Of a stretch of DNA of 64,000 nucleotides, positions 1-8,322 are shown piece after piece; position 1 is the first letter of the stretch; the number at the start of each line of letters is the position of its first letter. A model generated the notes under the pieces. That model was given only the letters and a program-made list of their open reading frames with translations. It had not been told where the DNA came from and did not search any database. The DNA lies in assembly GCF_021295315.1 (NCBI RefSeq), contig NZ_JAIMJA010000021.1, positions 1 through 64,000 of the forward strand, written 5' to 3'. This DNA comes from Motilimonas cestriensis. Lineage in GTDB: Bacteria; Pseudomonadota; Gammaproteobacteria; Enterobacterales; CBDFNC01. The position numbers and the translations under genes were made by a program.

Positions 1-2
1 TA

Positions 3-121
3 TGCTTGGCGGCAATAGCGCTGTGGAACCACCTGAATCCATGCCGAACTCAGAAGTGAAACGCAGCAGCGCCGATGGTAGTGTGGGGTTTCCCCATGTG
101 AGAGTAGGACACCGCCAAGCG
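3..121 (+). rRNA. rrf: 5S ribosomal RNA
   Basis: The segment matches the gammaproteobacterial 5S consensus closely, including the internal stretch CCGAACTCAGAAGTGAAAC and the closing pair TGCTTGGCG...CGCCAAGC that forms helix I. It is about 119 nt, the usual length. The rest of the rRNA operon (16S and 23S) lies to the left outside the window, and no tRNA follows the 5S. End positions are good to a few bases. Confidence 0.97.
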
Positions 122-147
122 CCAATTTAGCTCATTATGAGCAGTAG

Positions 148-178
148 AAAGCCCGATTCGAAAGAGTCGGGCTTTTTT
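148..178 (+). terminator. intrinsic terminator of the rRNA operon
   Basis: The GC-rich stem AAGCCCGATTC / GAGTCGGGCTT is followed by a run of T residues, about 30 nt after the 5S gene. Confidence 0.9.
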
Positions 179-255
179 ACGTCTGCAGAAAAAATTCACT
201 CCCACTCCTCCCTAGTGCTGAACTCTGCACCTTGAGATTATTTGGCTCTCTATTC

Positions 256-351
256 TCATACGCGTTGCGTTCTCATCTCTGAAAACGATTTTTGTAGTAA
301 AAACATACTATTTATTTAGCCGATAGACTTAAATGGAGCTGAGGTTAACTA
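256..351. repeat. dispersed repeat, copy 1 (second copy near 54.4 kb)
   Basis: About 95 bp here align along most of their length with 54378-54476, with scattered substitutions. The best conserved core is CTGAAAACGA followed by GTAGTAAAAACATACT (CAGTAAAAACATACT in copy 2). The first part can fold because CGTTTTCA/TGAAAACG arms face each other, perfect in copy 2 and imperfect here. Both copies follow a terminated gene. No protein function is apparent. Confidence 0.7.
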
Positions 352-484
352 CCTTGTCTAATTTATAAGCTGCTTCCAGTTGATCTTTCACACAATTATT
401 TATTATTCCGGGTAAATACTGTCTAAATTTCACACTCAACTGCTAGGCTATTGTTATCTTTTGAGAGCTAAGGCGGTGAGTGTA

Positions 485-1396
485 ATGACAGTATCAAGAA
501 TAAAATTAGGAAGTCAGGGACCTGAGTTTTCGCGATTTGTGGCAGGCTTTTGGCGCGCATTAGATTGGAATAAATCCGATCAAGACATGCTGACGTTTAT
601 CGAACAGAATATAGAGCTTGGTATCACGACCATGGATCATGCTGATATCTATGGTCAATATCAGTGTGAAGCTGCATTTGGGCGTGCGTTAAAGCTAAAT
701 CCTGAACTTAGAAGTAAGATTGAGTTAGTTTCCAAGTGTGGCATAAAGCCCGCTTTTGATTGTACTCCCGATCGATATGTCAATCACTATGACACAACAA
801 TGCAACATATCCTCTATTCAGTCGAGCAATCTTTGCAGAATCTTGGCACAGAGCAGCTCGATTTGTTACTGATCCATCGACCTGATCCTCTAATGAATGC
901 TGATGAGGTTGCCGAAGCTTTCGCAAAATTACAACAAAGCGGGAAGGTAAAGCACTTTGGTGTGTCAAATTTCAGTGCATCACAGTTTAGCCTGCTGCAA
1001 TCGCGGTTAGATTTTGAATTAGTCACGAACCAAATCGAAATATCGCCTTTAAACATGCAGTCGTTACATGATGGCTCATTAGACTATTGCCAACAACACA
1101 ATATTGCACCTATGGCTTGGTCTTGTTTAGCGGGTGGGGACATTTTTACCGCACAGACTGAGCAAGCAATAAGACTGCGTGAGGTATTAGTTCGCATTTC
1201 GAAAGAGTTGGGGGCAGATAATATGGATCAAGTGATATACGCTTGGCTACTAGCGCTACCAGTTCAAGTTTTACCTATCATCGGCTCAGGGCGTATTGAG
1301 CGCTCCCGTACTACCGTATTATCAGAGCACATTAAGTTAGATCGCCAGCAGTGGTTTAGTATCTGGCAAGCCTCTATGGGACACTCTGTACCATAG
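485..1396 (+). CDS. ydhF: aldo/keto reductase, YdhF family
   Basis: This predicted cytosolic NADPH-dependent aldo/keto reductase is very close over its whole length to E. coli YdhF (about 300 residues), with the stretches HADIYG, LDLLLIHRPDPLM, FGVSNF and LPIIGSG. The D-Y-K-H catalytic pattern of the family is represented by D and Y of the HADIYG segment, the K of VSKCG and the H of LIHRP. An upstream in-frame TTG at 461 exists, but ATG 485 fits the family N-terminus (MTVSRIKLG) and follows AAGG. The physiological substrate is not known. It is monocistronic; a perfect 13-bp hairpin follows the stop. Confidence 0.93.
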   Translation: MTVSRIKLGSQGPEFSRFVAGFWRALDWNKSDQDMLTFIEQNIELGITTMDHADIYGQYQCEAAFGRALKLNPELRSKIELVSKCGIKPAFDCTPDRYVNHYDTTMQHILYSVEQSLQNLGTEQLDLLLIHRPDPLMNADEVAEAFAKLQQSGKVKHFGVSNFSASQFSLLQSRLDFELVTNQIEISPLNMQSLHDGSLDYCQQHNIAPMAWSCLAGGDIFTAQTEQAIRLREVLVRISKELGADNMDQVIYAWLLALPVQVLPIIGSGRIERSRTTVLSEHIKLDRQQWFSIWQASMGHSVP

Positions 1397-1407
1397 TGCA
1401 ACAATCA

Positions 1408-1443
1408 TTTGATTGAAGCGTTAAATAGTTCGCTTCAATCAAA
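1408..1443. terminator. hairpin between convergent genes
   Basis: A perfect 13-bp stem, TTTGATTGAAGCG / CGCTTCAATCAAA with a 10-nt loop, lies between the convergent ydhF and DUF3802 genes and includes the stop codon of the latter. There is no clear T-run on either side, so it is at best a weak bidirectional terminator or an mRNA 3' stabiliser. Confidence 0.5.
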
Positions 1444-1779
1444 CTTACGTAGTTCAGTGTCGAACAAATTTTTGATCAAGCCAATGAACTCAGTCAGAAA
1501 CTCTTTTTGCTGCGGGGTTGGGGCTTGATGCCAAACAGTAGACAGTACTTCTTCTAGATCATGTACGATAGCATCCGTCTCTCGAACGACCTCAAAACGA
1601 TGAGTACTGTCGAGGTGTTCGTGTTGAATGCACACCCGCATGACACTTTCAGCGATCAGGTCTGAAACATATTCAGCAACGGAATCTTCTTGAGTTGCAC
1701 AACCTTTGCTTTCAAATAAGGCGAGATTGTCAGTCAAAAAATGTATGAGTTGAATATAACCTTCGCTGTCTATAACCAT
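1435..1779 (-). CDS. DUF3802 family protein
   Basis: A 114-residue soluble, acidic, mostly helical protein. The N-terminus (MVIDSEGYIQLIHFLTDNLALF) and C-terminus (FIGLIKNLFDTELRKF) match the DUF3802 family remembered from Vibrio and Shewanella. No function is established. No signal peptide or membrane segment is visible. Its 3' end lies inside the hairpin shared with ydhF. Confidence 0.8.
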   Translation of the reverse strand: MVIDSEGYIQLIHFLTDNLALFESKGCATQEDSVAEYVSDLIAESVMRVCIQHEHLDSTHRFEVVRETDAIVHDLEEVLSTVWHQAPTPQQKEFLTEFIGLIKNLFDTELRKFD

Positions 1780-1958
1780 AATCTGCTCTCAACCTTGCCT
1801 ATGATAAACATGATAGTCAAACGATGCGGCAACAATTTATGCTGCGCTCGCTACTACGTACTGGTGATTTTATAGTTTAGTATAGATACATTCCATGTCT
1901 TAATCTGAGTTGATTGATATCAATTGGATGGAAAGCACATTTTGCTTATTTGAGATAT

Positions 1959-1985
1959 AAAAAAACCGTCACATGGACGGTTTTA
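1959..1985 (-). terminator. terminator of deaD
   Basis: On the minus strand the sequence reads AAAACCGTCC-ATGT-GACGGTTTTTTT, a stem followed by T residues, 22 bp beyond the deaD stop. Confidence 0.85.
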
Positions 1986-2007
1986 GAATTAGATTATCGC
2001 AGAATAA

Positions 2008-3750
2008 TTAGTCTTTACGCGGGTCGCGTTTCTTTGGGGCACGGCGACGAGGTTTGTTAAACGTACCTGCATCATCAACCTTGTGCATTTTTATTTGTTG
2101 CGAACAAATGTACACCTTTTGGAAGTGTTTCAGTAGGTCGGCTGGCATATCTTGTGGTAGTTGCACGGTCGAATGGTCGTCATGTAATACGATATCACCA
2201 ATAAAGCGGCTATTCATGTTACCTTCGTTAGCAATCGCGCCAACGATATTTTTAACTTGTACACCGTGCTCACGGCCTACTTCGATACGGAAAGTATCAA
2301 GGGGGACATCGGGACGACGACGTTCGCCACGCTCTGGACGTTCACCACGCTCTGGGCGATCGCCTCGCGGACTACGCTCACGACGAGGGCGGTCTTCACG
2401 ACCACTACTAAAGCGTTCACGAGATGGCTCTTCAGGTGGCAGTTGGAATGGCTTATCTTTCTGTGCCATATACAGTAAAGCAGCTGCCATGTTTTCTTTG
2501 CTCAACTCAAGCTCGGCAGACATTTGGTCCACTAGCTGGTTGTAGAATTCCATGCTTTCAGCTTCGATAACCTTCTGGATATCAGTCTGGAAAGACTCAA
2601 TACGTTTTTGCGTCACTTCATCGCGTGTCGGCAATGACATCATCGTAATAGGCTGACGCGTTGCGCGTTCGATAGCGCTAAGTAAACGACGCTCACGTGG
2701 TGCCACGAACAAAATAGCTTTACCAGTACGGCCAGCACGACCCGTACGACCAATACGGTGAACGTATGATTCCGTGTCGGTTGGAATGTCGTAGTTAACG
2801 ACTAAGCTGATACGCTCAACATCAAGGCCACGTGCTGCTACGTCGGTAGCTACTAGAATGTCCAGTGTGCCTTCTTTTAAGCGCGAAACGGTGCGCTCAC
2901 GTAATACTTGGTTCATATCACCGTTAAGTGCTGAACTGCGGTAACCACGCGCTTCTAATTTTTCTGCTAGTTCTACTGTTGCTGTTTTGGTACGAGCAAA
3001 GATGATTACGCCATCAAACTCTTCTGTTTCCAGCATGCGAGTTAGTGCGTCTAGCTTGTTAACACCACTGACCATCCAAGCTTTTTGCTCGATATTTTCA
3101 ACGGTTGACGTTTTTGCCTTGATCTTAATCTCAGTAGGCGCGCGCATGTAACGTTTGGTAATGCGACGAATTTGGTCTGGCATCGTTGCTGAGAATAAGG
3201 CCGTCTGACGCTCTGATGGTGTTTCAGCCATGATGGTTTCAACATCATCGATAAAGCCCATGCGCAGCATTTCGTCGGCTTCATCTAATACCATAGCTTT
3301 CAGTTCTGACAGATCTAATGTGCCACGCTTAAGGTGATCCATGATGCGACCCGGTGTGCCGACAACAACCTGCGCACCACGTTTAAGTGATTTAAATTGC
3401 AGGCTATAGTTTTGACCGCCGTAAATTGGCAATACATGGAAGTTGGGCAGATGACGTGAGTAGGCTTGGAATGCTTCTGCTACTTGAATCGCTAGTTCGC
3501 GAGTAGGCGCTAACACTAAAACTTGTGGCTTATTACTTTTTAGGTCGATATTTGCCAATAAAGGCAATGCAAATGCGGCTGTTTTACCGGTACCGGTTTG
3601 CGCCATACCTAACACGTCCGCTCCGTCCAGTAACAATGGAATACACTGAGCCTGAATAGGAGAAGGAGTTTCATAGCCGAGTTCTACCAAGGCTCTCAAG
3701 ATAGGTTCAGGAAGGTGTAATTCATTAAATGAAGGAGTTTCTATGGACAT
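2008..3750 (-). CDS. deaD: ATP-dependent RNA helicase DeaD (CsdA)
   Basis: This DEAD-box helicase, 580 residues, acts in ribosome biogenesis and RNA turnover, particularly at low temperature. The motifs appear in order: Q motif near residue 32, Walker A AQTGTGKT (50-57), PTREL (82-86), DEAD (156-159), SAT (187-189), ARGLD near 306, HRIGRTGRAGR (331-341). After the helicase core come an Arg/Gly/Glu-rich stretch (about 450-485) with an RPERGE duplication and a DbpA-type RNA-binding domain (about 486-560) with a basic tail, the full CsdA architecture. The ATG is preceded by AGAGGTTAC. It is monocistronic, with its own terminator. An unoccupied stretch of about 500 bp upstream would allow a long cold-shock leader, which is inference. 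Confidence 0.97.
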   Translation of the reverse strand: MSIETPSFNELHLPEPILRALVELGYETPSPIQAQCIPLLLDGADVLGMAQTGTGKTAAFALPLLANIDLKSNKPQVLVLAPTRELAIQVAEAFQAYSRHLPNFHVLPIYGGQNYSLQFKSLKRGAQVVVGTPGRIMDHLKRGTLDLSELKAMVLDEADEMLRMGFIDDVETIMAETPSERQTALFSATMPDQIRRITKRYMRAPTEIKIKAKTSTVENIEQKAWMVSGVNKLDALTRMLETEEFDGVIIFARTKTATVELAEKLEARGYRSSALNGDMNQVLRERTVSRLKEGTLDILVATDVAARGLDVERISLVVNYDIPTDTESYVHRIGRTGRAGRTGKAILFVAPRERRLLSAIERATRQPITMMSLPTRDEVTQKRIESFQTDIQKVIEAESMEFYNQLVDQMSAELELSKENMAAALLYMAQKDKPFQLPPEEPSRERFSSGREDRPRRERSPRGDRPERGERPERGERRRPDVPLDTFRIEVGREHGVQVKNIVGAIANEGNMNSRFIGDIVLHDDHSTVQLPQDMPADLLKHFQKVYICSQQIKMHKVDDAGTFNKPRRRAPKKRDPRKD

Positions 3751-4246
3751 GTAACCTCTGATGCGAGTGGATAATTGAAAAAGCGCGATATTATATGATA
3801 TATGGTCACGAAATGCTCGATATTTATGCTGTAGCTCACAAAAAAAGTGAAAATAAGCTGGTTTTTATGGTTACCTTTCTCAGAATTGGCAGGAAAATGG
3901 CACCAGATCACCAGTTTCATCTTTTTGTCACATACACCGCGCCGTATAAATGATAGCGCAGAGTGTAAACTATTTTTATATCTTTGGCTGTTTTTTGAGC
4001 AATTATTCTTATCTATCTTTTATCATTTCTCTTATTTAGGGTATGTAACCGCGCTTGCTGTTGTTACGTAAATTGTCAGTATCGGCTTTAATCGGTTTCG
4101 TGTTACTGGGTTGTAATAATAATGTGACGTTTACTCAAAGGTTAGCAACGTGCTGCCGGCTATAGTTTGTTGTTGGTTCGTATCTTGGTAAAGTGGCTTG
4201 CCTAGCAAGGAGTGCTGGGTTTGGTTTTACTGAAAAGGATTTCAGC
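3751..4246. other. intergenic region upstream of deaD; possible tiny lipoprotein-like ORF
   Basis: This roughly 500-bp AT-rich stretch separates divergent deaD and a membrane-protein gene and presumably carries both promoters. A plus-strand 36-codon frame at 4055-4165 (TTG start) encodes a basic N-terminus, a hydrophobic segment and a lipobox-like VLLGC followed by only 16 residues. No ribosome-binding site supports it. A 74-codon plus-strand frame at 3847-4071 has no coding character. No RNA family was recognised. Confidence 0.4.
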
Positions 4247-4831
4247 ATGAAAATTGTACTACTGTATGCTCATATACTGAGCTTAGCAGCGGCTATCGGC
4301 GCCATGATAATGACCGAACTGCTTATTTCACGTCGCTTTCGTAATTTTAGTTATGATTTATTTGAAGTTATTCAGTTAGCGCATCGTACCATAAACTGGT
4401 CTTTGGCTGTGCTTTGGCTATCGGGGATTGGTTTTTTACTGCAGGGTTATAGTGAAGATCCCGCATATATCATGAACCAAAAAGTCTGGGTCAAGGTGTT
4501 AGTGGTCGCGTTAGTGACACTTAATGGCTATTTTATTTCTCGTCGCGTTTTGCCAAACATTAGAGGCTTGTGTGAAGGAAACCTTTTGGCTAAGAGTGTT
4601 GAACAAGCGCTATTATTCCGCGTATCTATTTCTATCTCATTAGCTGGTTGGCTTATTGCTGTGTTTTTTGGTCTTGCTAAATTCCTTAGTTATCAAGCTA
4701 ACTTTTTTGAGCTTTTAGGTGGGTACTTAGGGTTAACGGCTATATTCTTTTGCGGTAGTTTTTGTCTGCCGAATAGTCCGCTAACTCATGTGTCGGCTAA
4801 ATCAGATGAAGGTGAGCTGCTCAAGAACTAA
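4247..4831 (+). CDS. multi-pass inner-membrane protein of unknown function
   Basis: A 194-residue protein with about five hydrophobic segments (roughly residues 5-23, 50-70, 83-102, 128-148, 160-180) and arginine clusters in the loops. The layout resembles small DUF2214/CopD-like membrane proteins, but I cannot assign a family. An in-frame GTG at 4193 would add 18 residues. ATG 4247 is preferred because AAAAGGA lies upstream and the hydrophobic segment then begins at the N-terminus. It is followed 107 bp later by the UPF0149 gene on the same strand. Confidence 0.75.
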   Translation: MKIVLLYAHILSLAAAIGAMIMTELLISRRFRNFSYDLFEVIQLAHRTINWSLAVLWLSGIGFLLQGYSEDPAYIMNQKVWVKVLVVALVTLNGYFISRRVLPNIRGLCEGNLLAKSVEQALLFRVSISISLAGWLIAVFFGLAKFLSYQANFFELLGGYLGLTAIFFCGSFCLPNSPLTHVSAKSDEGELLKN

Positions 4832-4938
4832 GCATGAGTGAATTGCATCGCGATCAGGCTCTCATATCTAGTGGATTGTGTTGGGCCTCATCCCTGCTTG
4901 CTTTATTATCGAATCAGTTGAATGAATAAGGACTTCTC

Positions 4939-5565
4939 ATGTCGTACAGCACATCTTCGTTAATAAAAGCCATCAATCATCCTGCTTTGGCAGACAAAGT
5001 AATGGGGCCGACACAAGCGCAAGGTTTTACCTTTGCCATTGTTAGTGCGCCAGCGTTAATTCCCACCAAAGACTGGTGGCCAATGTTATTTGTCGATCAG
5101 AAAATCAGTGCTGAAATCGCACCTGAAGCACGTGATGCTTTTTTACAAGAGATCATGGTTTACTTTAAGCATGCCGTTGATGAGTTAAAGGCTCCAGAGG
5201 GCTTTACCTTCCCTGATGTGTGTGACTGTAAAGATAATAATGCGAATGTTGAGTTAATGGCATTTTGTGCTGGCTTTTTACAAGGCTATCACTGGCTTTC
5301 AGACTTATGGCAAGATCGTTTATCCAATTTGGATGATGAATCGAAATCTTTAGTATCGCAAACTTTACTGGGTTCAATGGTTTTATCCGGCCACCCGCAG
5401 TTACCAGCCATGTTGAAAGATACACCTAAAGATCAGCTCCCTGTGGTTGATGATGTCTATGCCGACATGCCAAAAACCTTAACTATCTTTGCCACCTTTG
5501 GTCGTCGTATTGCAGCAGCAGAGACAATCGCAGAGCTAAAGAAGGCCGAAGCCCCTAAGGCTTAA
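4939..5565 (+). CDS. UPF0149 / YecA-like family protein
   Basis: A 208-residue soluble protein whose pattern MAFCAGFLQGYHW is the signature of the UPF0149 (YgfB/YecA) family. The usual C-terminal SEC-C metal-binding motif of YecA is absent; the protein ends in a Lys/Glu/Ala-rich tail. The biochemical role of this family is not settled. The ATG follows AAGGA. A strong terminator follows, so it may be transcribed alone or with the preceding membrane-protein gene. Confidence 0.78.
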   Translation: MSYSTSSLIKAINHPALADKVMGPTQAQGFTFAIVSAPALIPTKDWWPMLFVDQKISAEIAPEARDAFLQEIMVYFKHAVDELKAPEGFTFPDVCDCKDNNANVELMAFCAGFLQGYHWLSDLWQDRLSNLDDESKSLVSQTLLGSMVLSGHPQLPAMLKDTPKDQLPVVDDVYADMPKTLTIFATFGRRIAAAETIAELKKAEAPKA

Positions 5566-5589
5566 CTTACTATTAACGCTTAAGCTTTA

Positions 5590-5613
5590 TAAAGGCACGA
5601 AAGTGCCTTTTTT
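5590..5613. terminator. bidirectional terminator between convergent genes
   Basis: AAAGGCAC-GAAA-GTGCCTTTTTT: a stable stem with T-runs readable on both strands, between the UPF0149 gene and the convergent LysR gene. Confidence 0.85.
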
Positions 5614-6530
5614 CATTTCAAGTTGTTTTGACAAATATCGAGTATTGCTTGTTTAAGCCAGTTGATCGCTGCATCGTGGCTGGTTAGCGGGTGTTGAGCG
5701 ATTTCATAGGAGACATTAATTTCGTCAGTGCCTAACGTTAGTTGCTTAATCGGGTAGAGTTGACATAACTGGTCGGCAACCATTTTCGGCACCATGACTA
5801 AGTAGTTTCCACCCATGAGTAAGCCCGGCACTGCTGCAAACGTGGGCACTTGTGCTGCAATCTTTCGCGTTAATTGGCGTTGTCCAAAGTATTGATCCAT
5901 CAGCTGTTGGGAATGTCCCCAGCTGGAGGTGTAAATATGCGGTAAGCTGACCAACTCCTCGGCTGATATTTCACCTTGTTTCTCAGTAATAAAGTTGCTT
6001 GGTGTTAAGCAAGATAAAGGATTAGAGAGTAAGTGTGTCTTTACTAATTTAGGGCTTAAATGGCCACTTCCCGCAAAACCTATCACTAAATCAATGGCTT
6101 TTCGTTCAAGTTCTTTCTCGTAGTCACTACTGGTTAATTCAAATACATCTAATCTAAGGTGCGAACCAAATTCACCCAAATATTGGATCAATGGCGCAAT
6201 ATAGGTGTGCTCAATGGCACCTCCCACCGCCAGTCGAAAATGTTTGGCATTTTGTGCAGGGTCGAAACTGGCTTGGCTATTCACACCTTGTTGGATTAAA
6301 AGTAATGCCTGCTGAATCGCGGGGGCCATCAACAAAGCCTTGTCGGTGGGTTGCATCTCTCTTCCTACTTGCACAAACAAAGGATCGTCCAGTTGGTTGC
6401 GTAACCTTGCTAGGGCGTGACTAACGGTGGATTGGGATAAATGTAACTTTTGTGCAGCCTGAGTGACGTTTCGATGCTGAATCAACACATCGAATACCCG
6501 CAGTAGGTTGAGGTCGAGCTTGCTATACAT
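5613..6530 (-). CDS. LysR-family transcriptional regulator
   Basis: The N-terminal winged helix-turn-helix spans about residues 5-60 (LNLLRVFDVLIQHRNVTQAA and LSQSTVSHALARLR), followed by a type-2 periplasmic-binding-protein-like co-inducer domain, about 305 residues in total. ATG 6530 (MYSKLDLN) fits the family; an upstream ATG at 6545 has AAAGG too close to it. It is divergent from an EamA exporter gene across a region containing a LysR-type T-N11-A palindrome, so it probably regulates that exporter and itself. The effector is unknown. Confidence 0.92.
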   Translation of the reverse strand: MYSKLDLNLLRVFDVLIQHRNVTQAAQKLHLSQSTVSHALARLRNQLDDPLFVQVGREMQPTDKALLMAPAIQQALLLIQQGVNSQASFDPAQNAKHFRLAVGGAIEHTYIAPLIQYLGEFGSHLRLDVFELTSSDYEKELERKAIDLVIGFAGSGHLSPKLVKTHLLSNPLSCLTPSNFITEKQGEISAEELVSLPHIYTSSWGHSQQLMDQYFGQRQLTRKIAAQVPTFAAVPGLLMGGNYLVMVPKMVADQLCQLYPIKQLTLGTDEINVSYEIAQHPLTSHDAAINWLKQAILDICQNNLK

Positions 6531-6560
6531 ATTAATATTCCACATACCTTTATGTTAATA

Positions 6561-6575
6561 ATTCATTTTATGAAT
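6561..6575. promoter_or_regulatory. candidate LysR operator (T-N11-A palindrome)
   Basis: ATTCAT-TTT-ATGAAT is a perfect inverted repeat that contains the T-N11-A spacing typical of LysR regulators. It sits between the divergent lysR and EamA genes. The assignment is inference from position and symmetry. Confidence 0.55.
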
Positions 6576-6635
6576 ACATTGGTGGTTATTACAATATGCG
6601 GAACTAAATGTTTATCAATCAATAAAGAGTAAGCA

Positions 6636-7535
6636 ATGAGAAGTTACATGTATTTATTAGGTATTGGTCTGCTATGGGGGTCGCAATTTATTTTTATGCA
6701 CCAAGCGCTCATTGCTTTCCCGCCGTTGGTAGTGGCTGCGAGTCGTGCGCTGTGTGGATTTGCCACCTTGGTACTGGTGTGTCGAATATTAGGCTTAAAA
6801 AGTGAGAAATTTAACTGGCCGCTCTATATGTCCATCGCCTTACTCGATGCCACCTTGCCTTTCGTGCTTGTCGCCTGGGGCCAGCAATACGTTGATAGTG
6901 CCGTCGCTGCCGTAACCATGGGCACCATTCCGTTTATGACCTTATTATTGGCTCCTTTGGTGTTAAAATCAGAGCGAATTTCATTATGGGGCATGATCAG
7001 CGTTGCACTTGGTTTTGTCGGGATTGTAGTGTTGTTTGCACCGCAACTTGCTGCAGCTTCTAGTTTATTATGGCCGATTTTGGCGATCCTCTTGGGCGCC
7101 GCTTGTTTTGCTTTAGGTATGCTGATGATTAAACGCTTTGCCACTGAAGCCCCTTTACTGGTCGCTCGTAATATTCTGACTTGTGCGGCTATTCAATTAA
7201 GTGTGCTCGCGTTAGCAAGCCAAGACTTTTCAGGGATCGTCCCTGAAACGAGCGCGGTGCTTTCTTTGTTAACCTTAGGTGTATTTTGTACTGGCTTAGT
7301 TTACTTCTTATTTATGGCGTTGATTCAGTTGAGTGGGCCAACGTTTGCTTCTTTTAGTAACTATTTGGTGCCTCTATTTGGCATGTTATTAGGCGCCCTT
7401 TGGCTGAATGAGCAAATTAGTCATACAACCTTAATTGCCTTAGTGATCATTCTTGGTTCAGTGGCATTAAATCAATGGGCTAACCAGCGCGATAAGAAGC
7501 GCATTCGGATGGAAGATGCCTGTCAGGCAAGCTGA
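6636..7535 (+). CDS. EamA-family (DMT) transporter
   Basis: A 299-residue polytopic protein with ten predicted transmembrane helices in two EamA repeats (about 1-135 and 145-285), typical of drug/metabolite exporters. The second repeat has the characteristic ending with a PLFGMLLGALWLNE-like stretch. The C-terminal tail is basic and cytoplasmic. The substrate cannot be read from the sequence. It is divergent from a LysR gene that probably controls it and is followed by its own terminator. Confidence 0.9.
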   Translation: MRSYMYLLGIGLLWGSQFIFMHQALIAFPPLVVAASRALCGFATLVLVCRILGLKSEKFNWPLYMSIALLDATLPFVLVAWGQQYVDSAVAAVTMGTIPFMTLLLAPLVLKSERISLWGMISVALGFVGIVVLFAPQLAAASSLLWPILAILLGAACFALGMLMIKRFATEAPLLVARNILTCAAIQLSVLALASQDFSGIVPETSAVLSLLTLGVFCTGLVYFLFMALIQLSGPTFASFSNYLVPLFGMLLGALWLNEQISHTTLIALVIILGSVALNQWANQRDKKRIRMEDACQAS

Positions 7536-7586
7536 AAGTTATTTTAAAACGATGGTGCTTTTATAGCGTTTAGCTTCATTTACTTA

Positions 7587-7610
7587 GCGAACACTTCGGT
7601 GTTCGTTTTT
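7587..7610 (+). terminator. terminator of the EamA gene
   Basis: GCGAACAC-TTCG-GTGTTCGTTTTT has a UUCG-type tetraloop and T-run, 50 bp after the stop. Confidence 0.85.
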
Positions 7611-7694
7611 GTTACACGTTAAATTTACCGAACTCATGCATTTACAAGGGGTTTAAGTATAATGGCGCGGTGAGTTCACAGCCTGGTTGATAAA

Positions 7695-7835
7695 ATGAAG
7701 TACCACCAACGCAAGCACAAGGTAAGCAAACAAATAAAGCGGCGTCTGAGGGTGCGATATTTACGATTTAATGCCGTGAAAGAGAATGAAAAAGTAAAAG
7801 AAAAGAAAGAGTTATCAATTTGGTGTCAAGACTGA
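7695..7835 (+). CDS. possible small basic protein (46 residues)
   Basis: An ATG-initiated frame of 46 codons encodes a very Lys/Arg-rich peptide (MKYHQRKHKV...) ending in WCQD. A TATAAT-like box lies about 35 bp upstream (near 7657). No clear ribosome-binding site is visible and no family is recognised. It fills the gap between the EamA terminator and the thioesterase gene. It could be spurious. Confidence 0.3.
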   Translation: MKYHQRKHKVSKQIKRRLRVRYLRFNAVKENEKVKEKKELSIWCQD

Positions 7836-7887
7836 ACACTAGCCTCAAATTAGCTACCGTTTTATGTAACAAAGGAACATCTGAGTA

Positions 7888-8289
7888 ATGAGCCAGCCTT
7901 TTCGTCTTCAGTTTAAAGTGCGCGATTACGAATGTGATATGCAAGGCATTGTAAATAATGGTGTGTATTTCAATTATTTAGAGCATGCCCGACATGAATT
8001 CTTGTTTGAACAAGGAGTTAACTTTGCGGCATTAACGGCTGCAGGGATACATTTAGTCGTGGTAAAGGCTGAGCTAGATTACAAGGCCTCGCTGACCAGT
8101 GGTGATGAATTTTATATTGAAGTCTTGCCAGAGCGGCCAAGCAAGGTGCGCTTTGCCTTTCGCCAAACCGTGGTCAGGTTAAGTGATAAAAAGGTCGTAT
8201 TAACGGCATTGGTCACTGGCACCTCGCTTAACCAAGTTGGTCGTCCTTATATTCATCCCGACGTTGATAAGGTGTTTCCACGCTTATAG
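7888..8289 (+). CDS. acyl-CoA thioesterase, 4HBT/YbgC-like hotdog family
   Basis: A 133-residue single hotdog-fold domain. The N-terminal segment VRDYECDMQGIVNNGVYFNYLEHARHEF has the family pattern in which the Asp before (M/F)xGIVN(N) is the catalytic carboxylate. Such enzymes hydrolyse short acyl-CoA or related thioesters in the cytosol. The ATG is preceded by AAAGGAAC. It is not in the tol-pal context of true YbgC, so the physiological substrate is unassigned. Confidence 0.88.
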   Translation: MSQPFRLQFKVRDYECDMQGIVNNGVYFNYLEHARHEFLFEQGVNFAALTAAGIHLVVVKAELDYKASLTSGDEFYIEVLPERPSKVRFAFRQTVVRLSDKKVVLTALVTGTSLNQVGRPYIHPDVDKVFPRL

Positions 8290-8322
8290 ATGTTCAAAAT
8301 ATAGCTGACAGTTTTTCTACGC

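Noticed and set aside
2054-2545. 163-codon plus-strand frame inside deaD
   Set aside because: It lies wholly antisense to the conserved helicase, and its Arg/Ser-rich composition comes from the reverse of the RGG-like region.
3847-4071. 74-codon plus-strand frame upstream of the membrane-protein gene
   Set aside because: Phe/Leu-rich translation of an AT-rich promoter region, without a ribosome-binding site.
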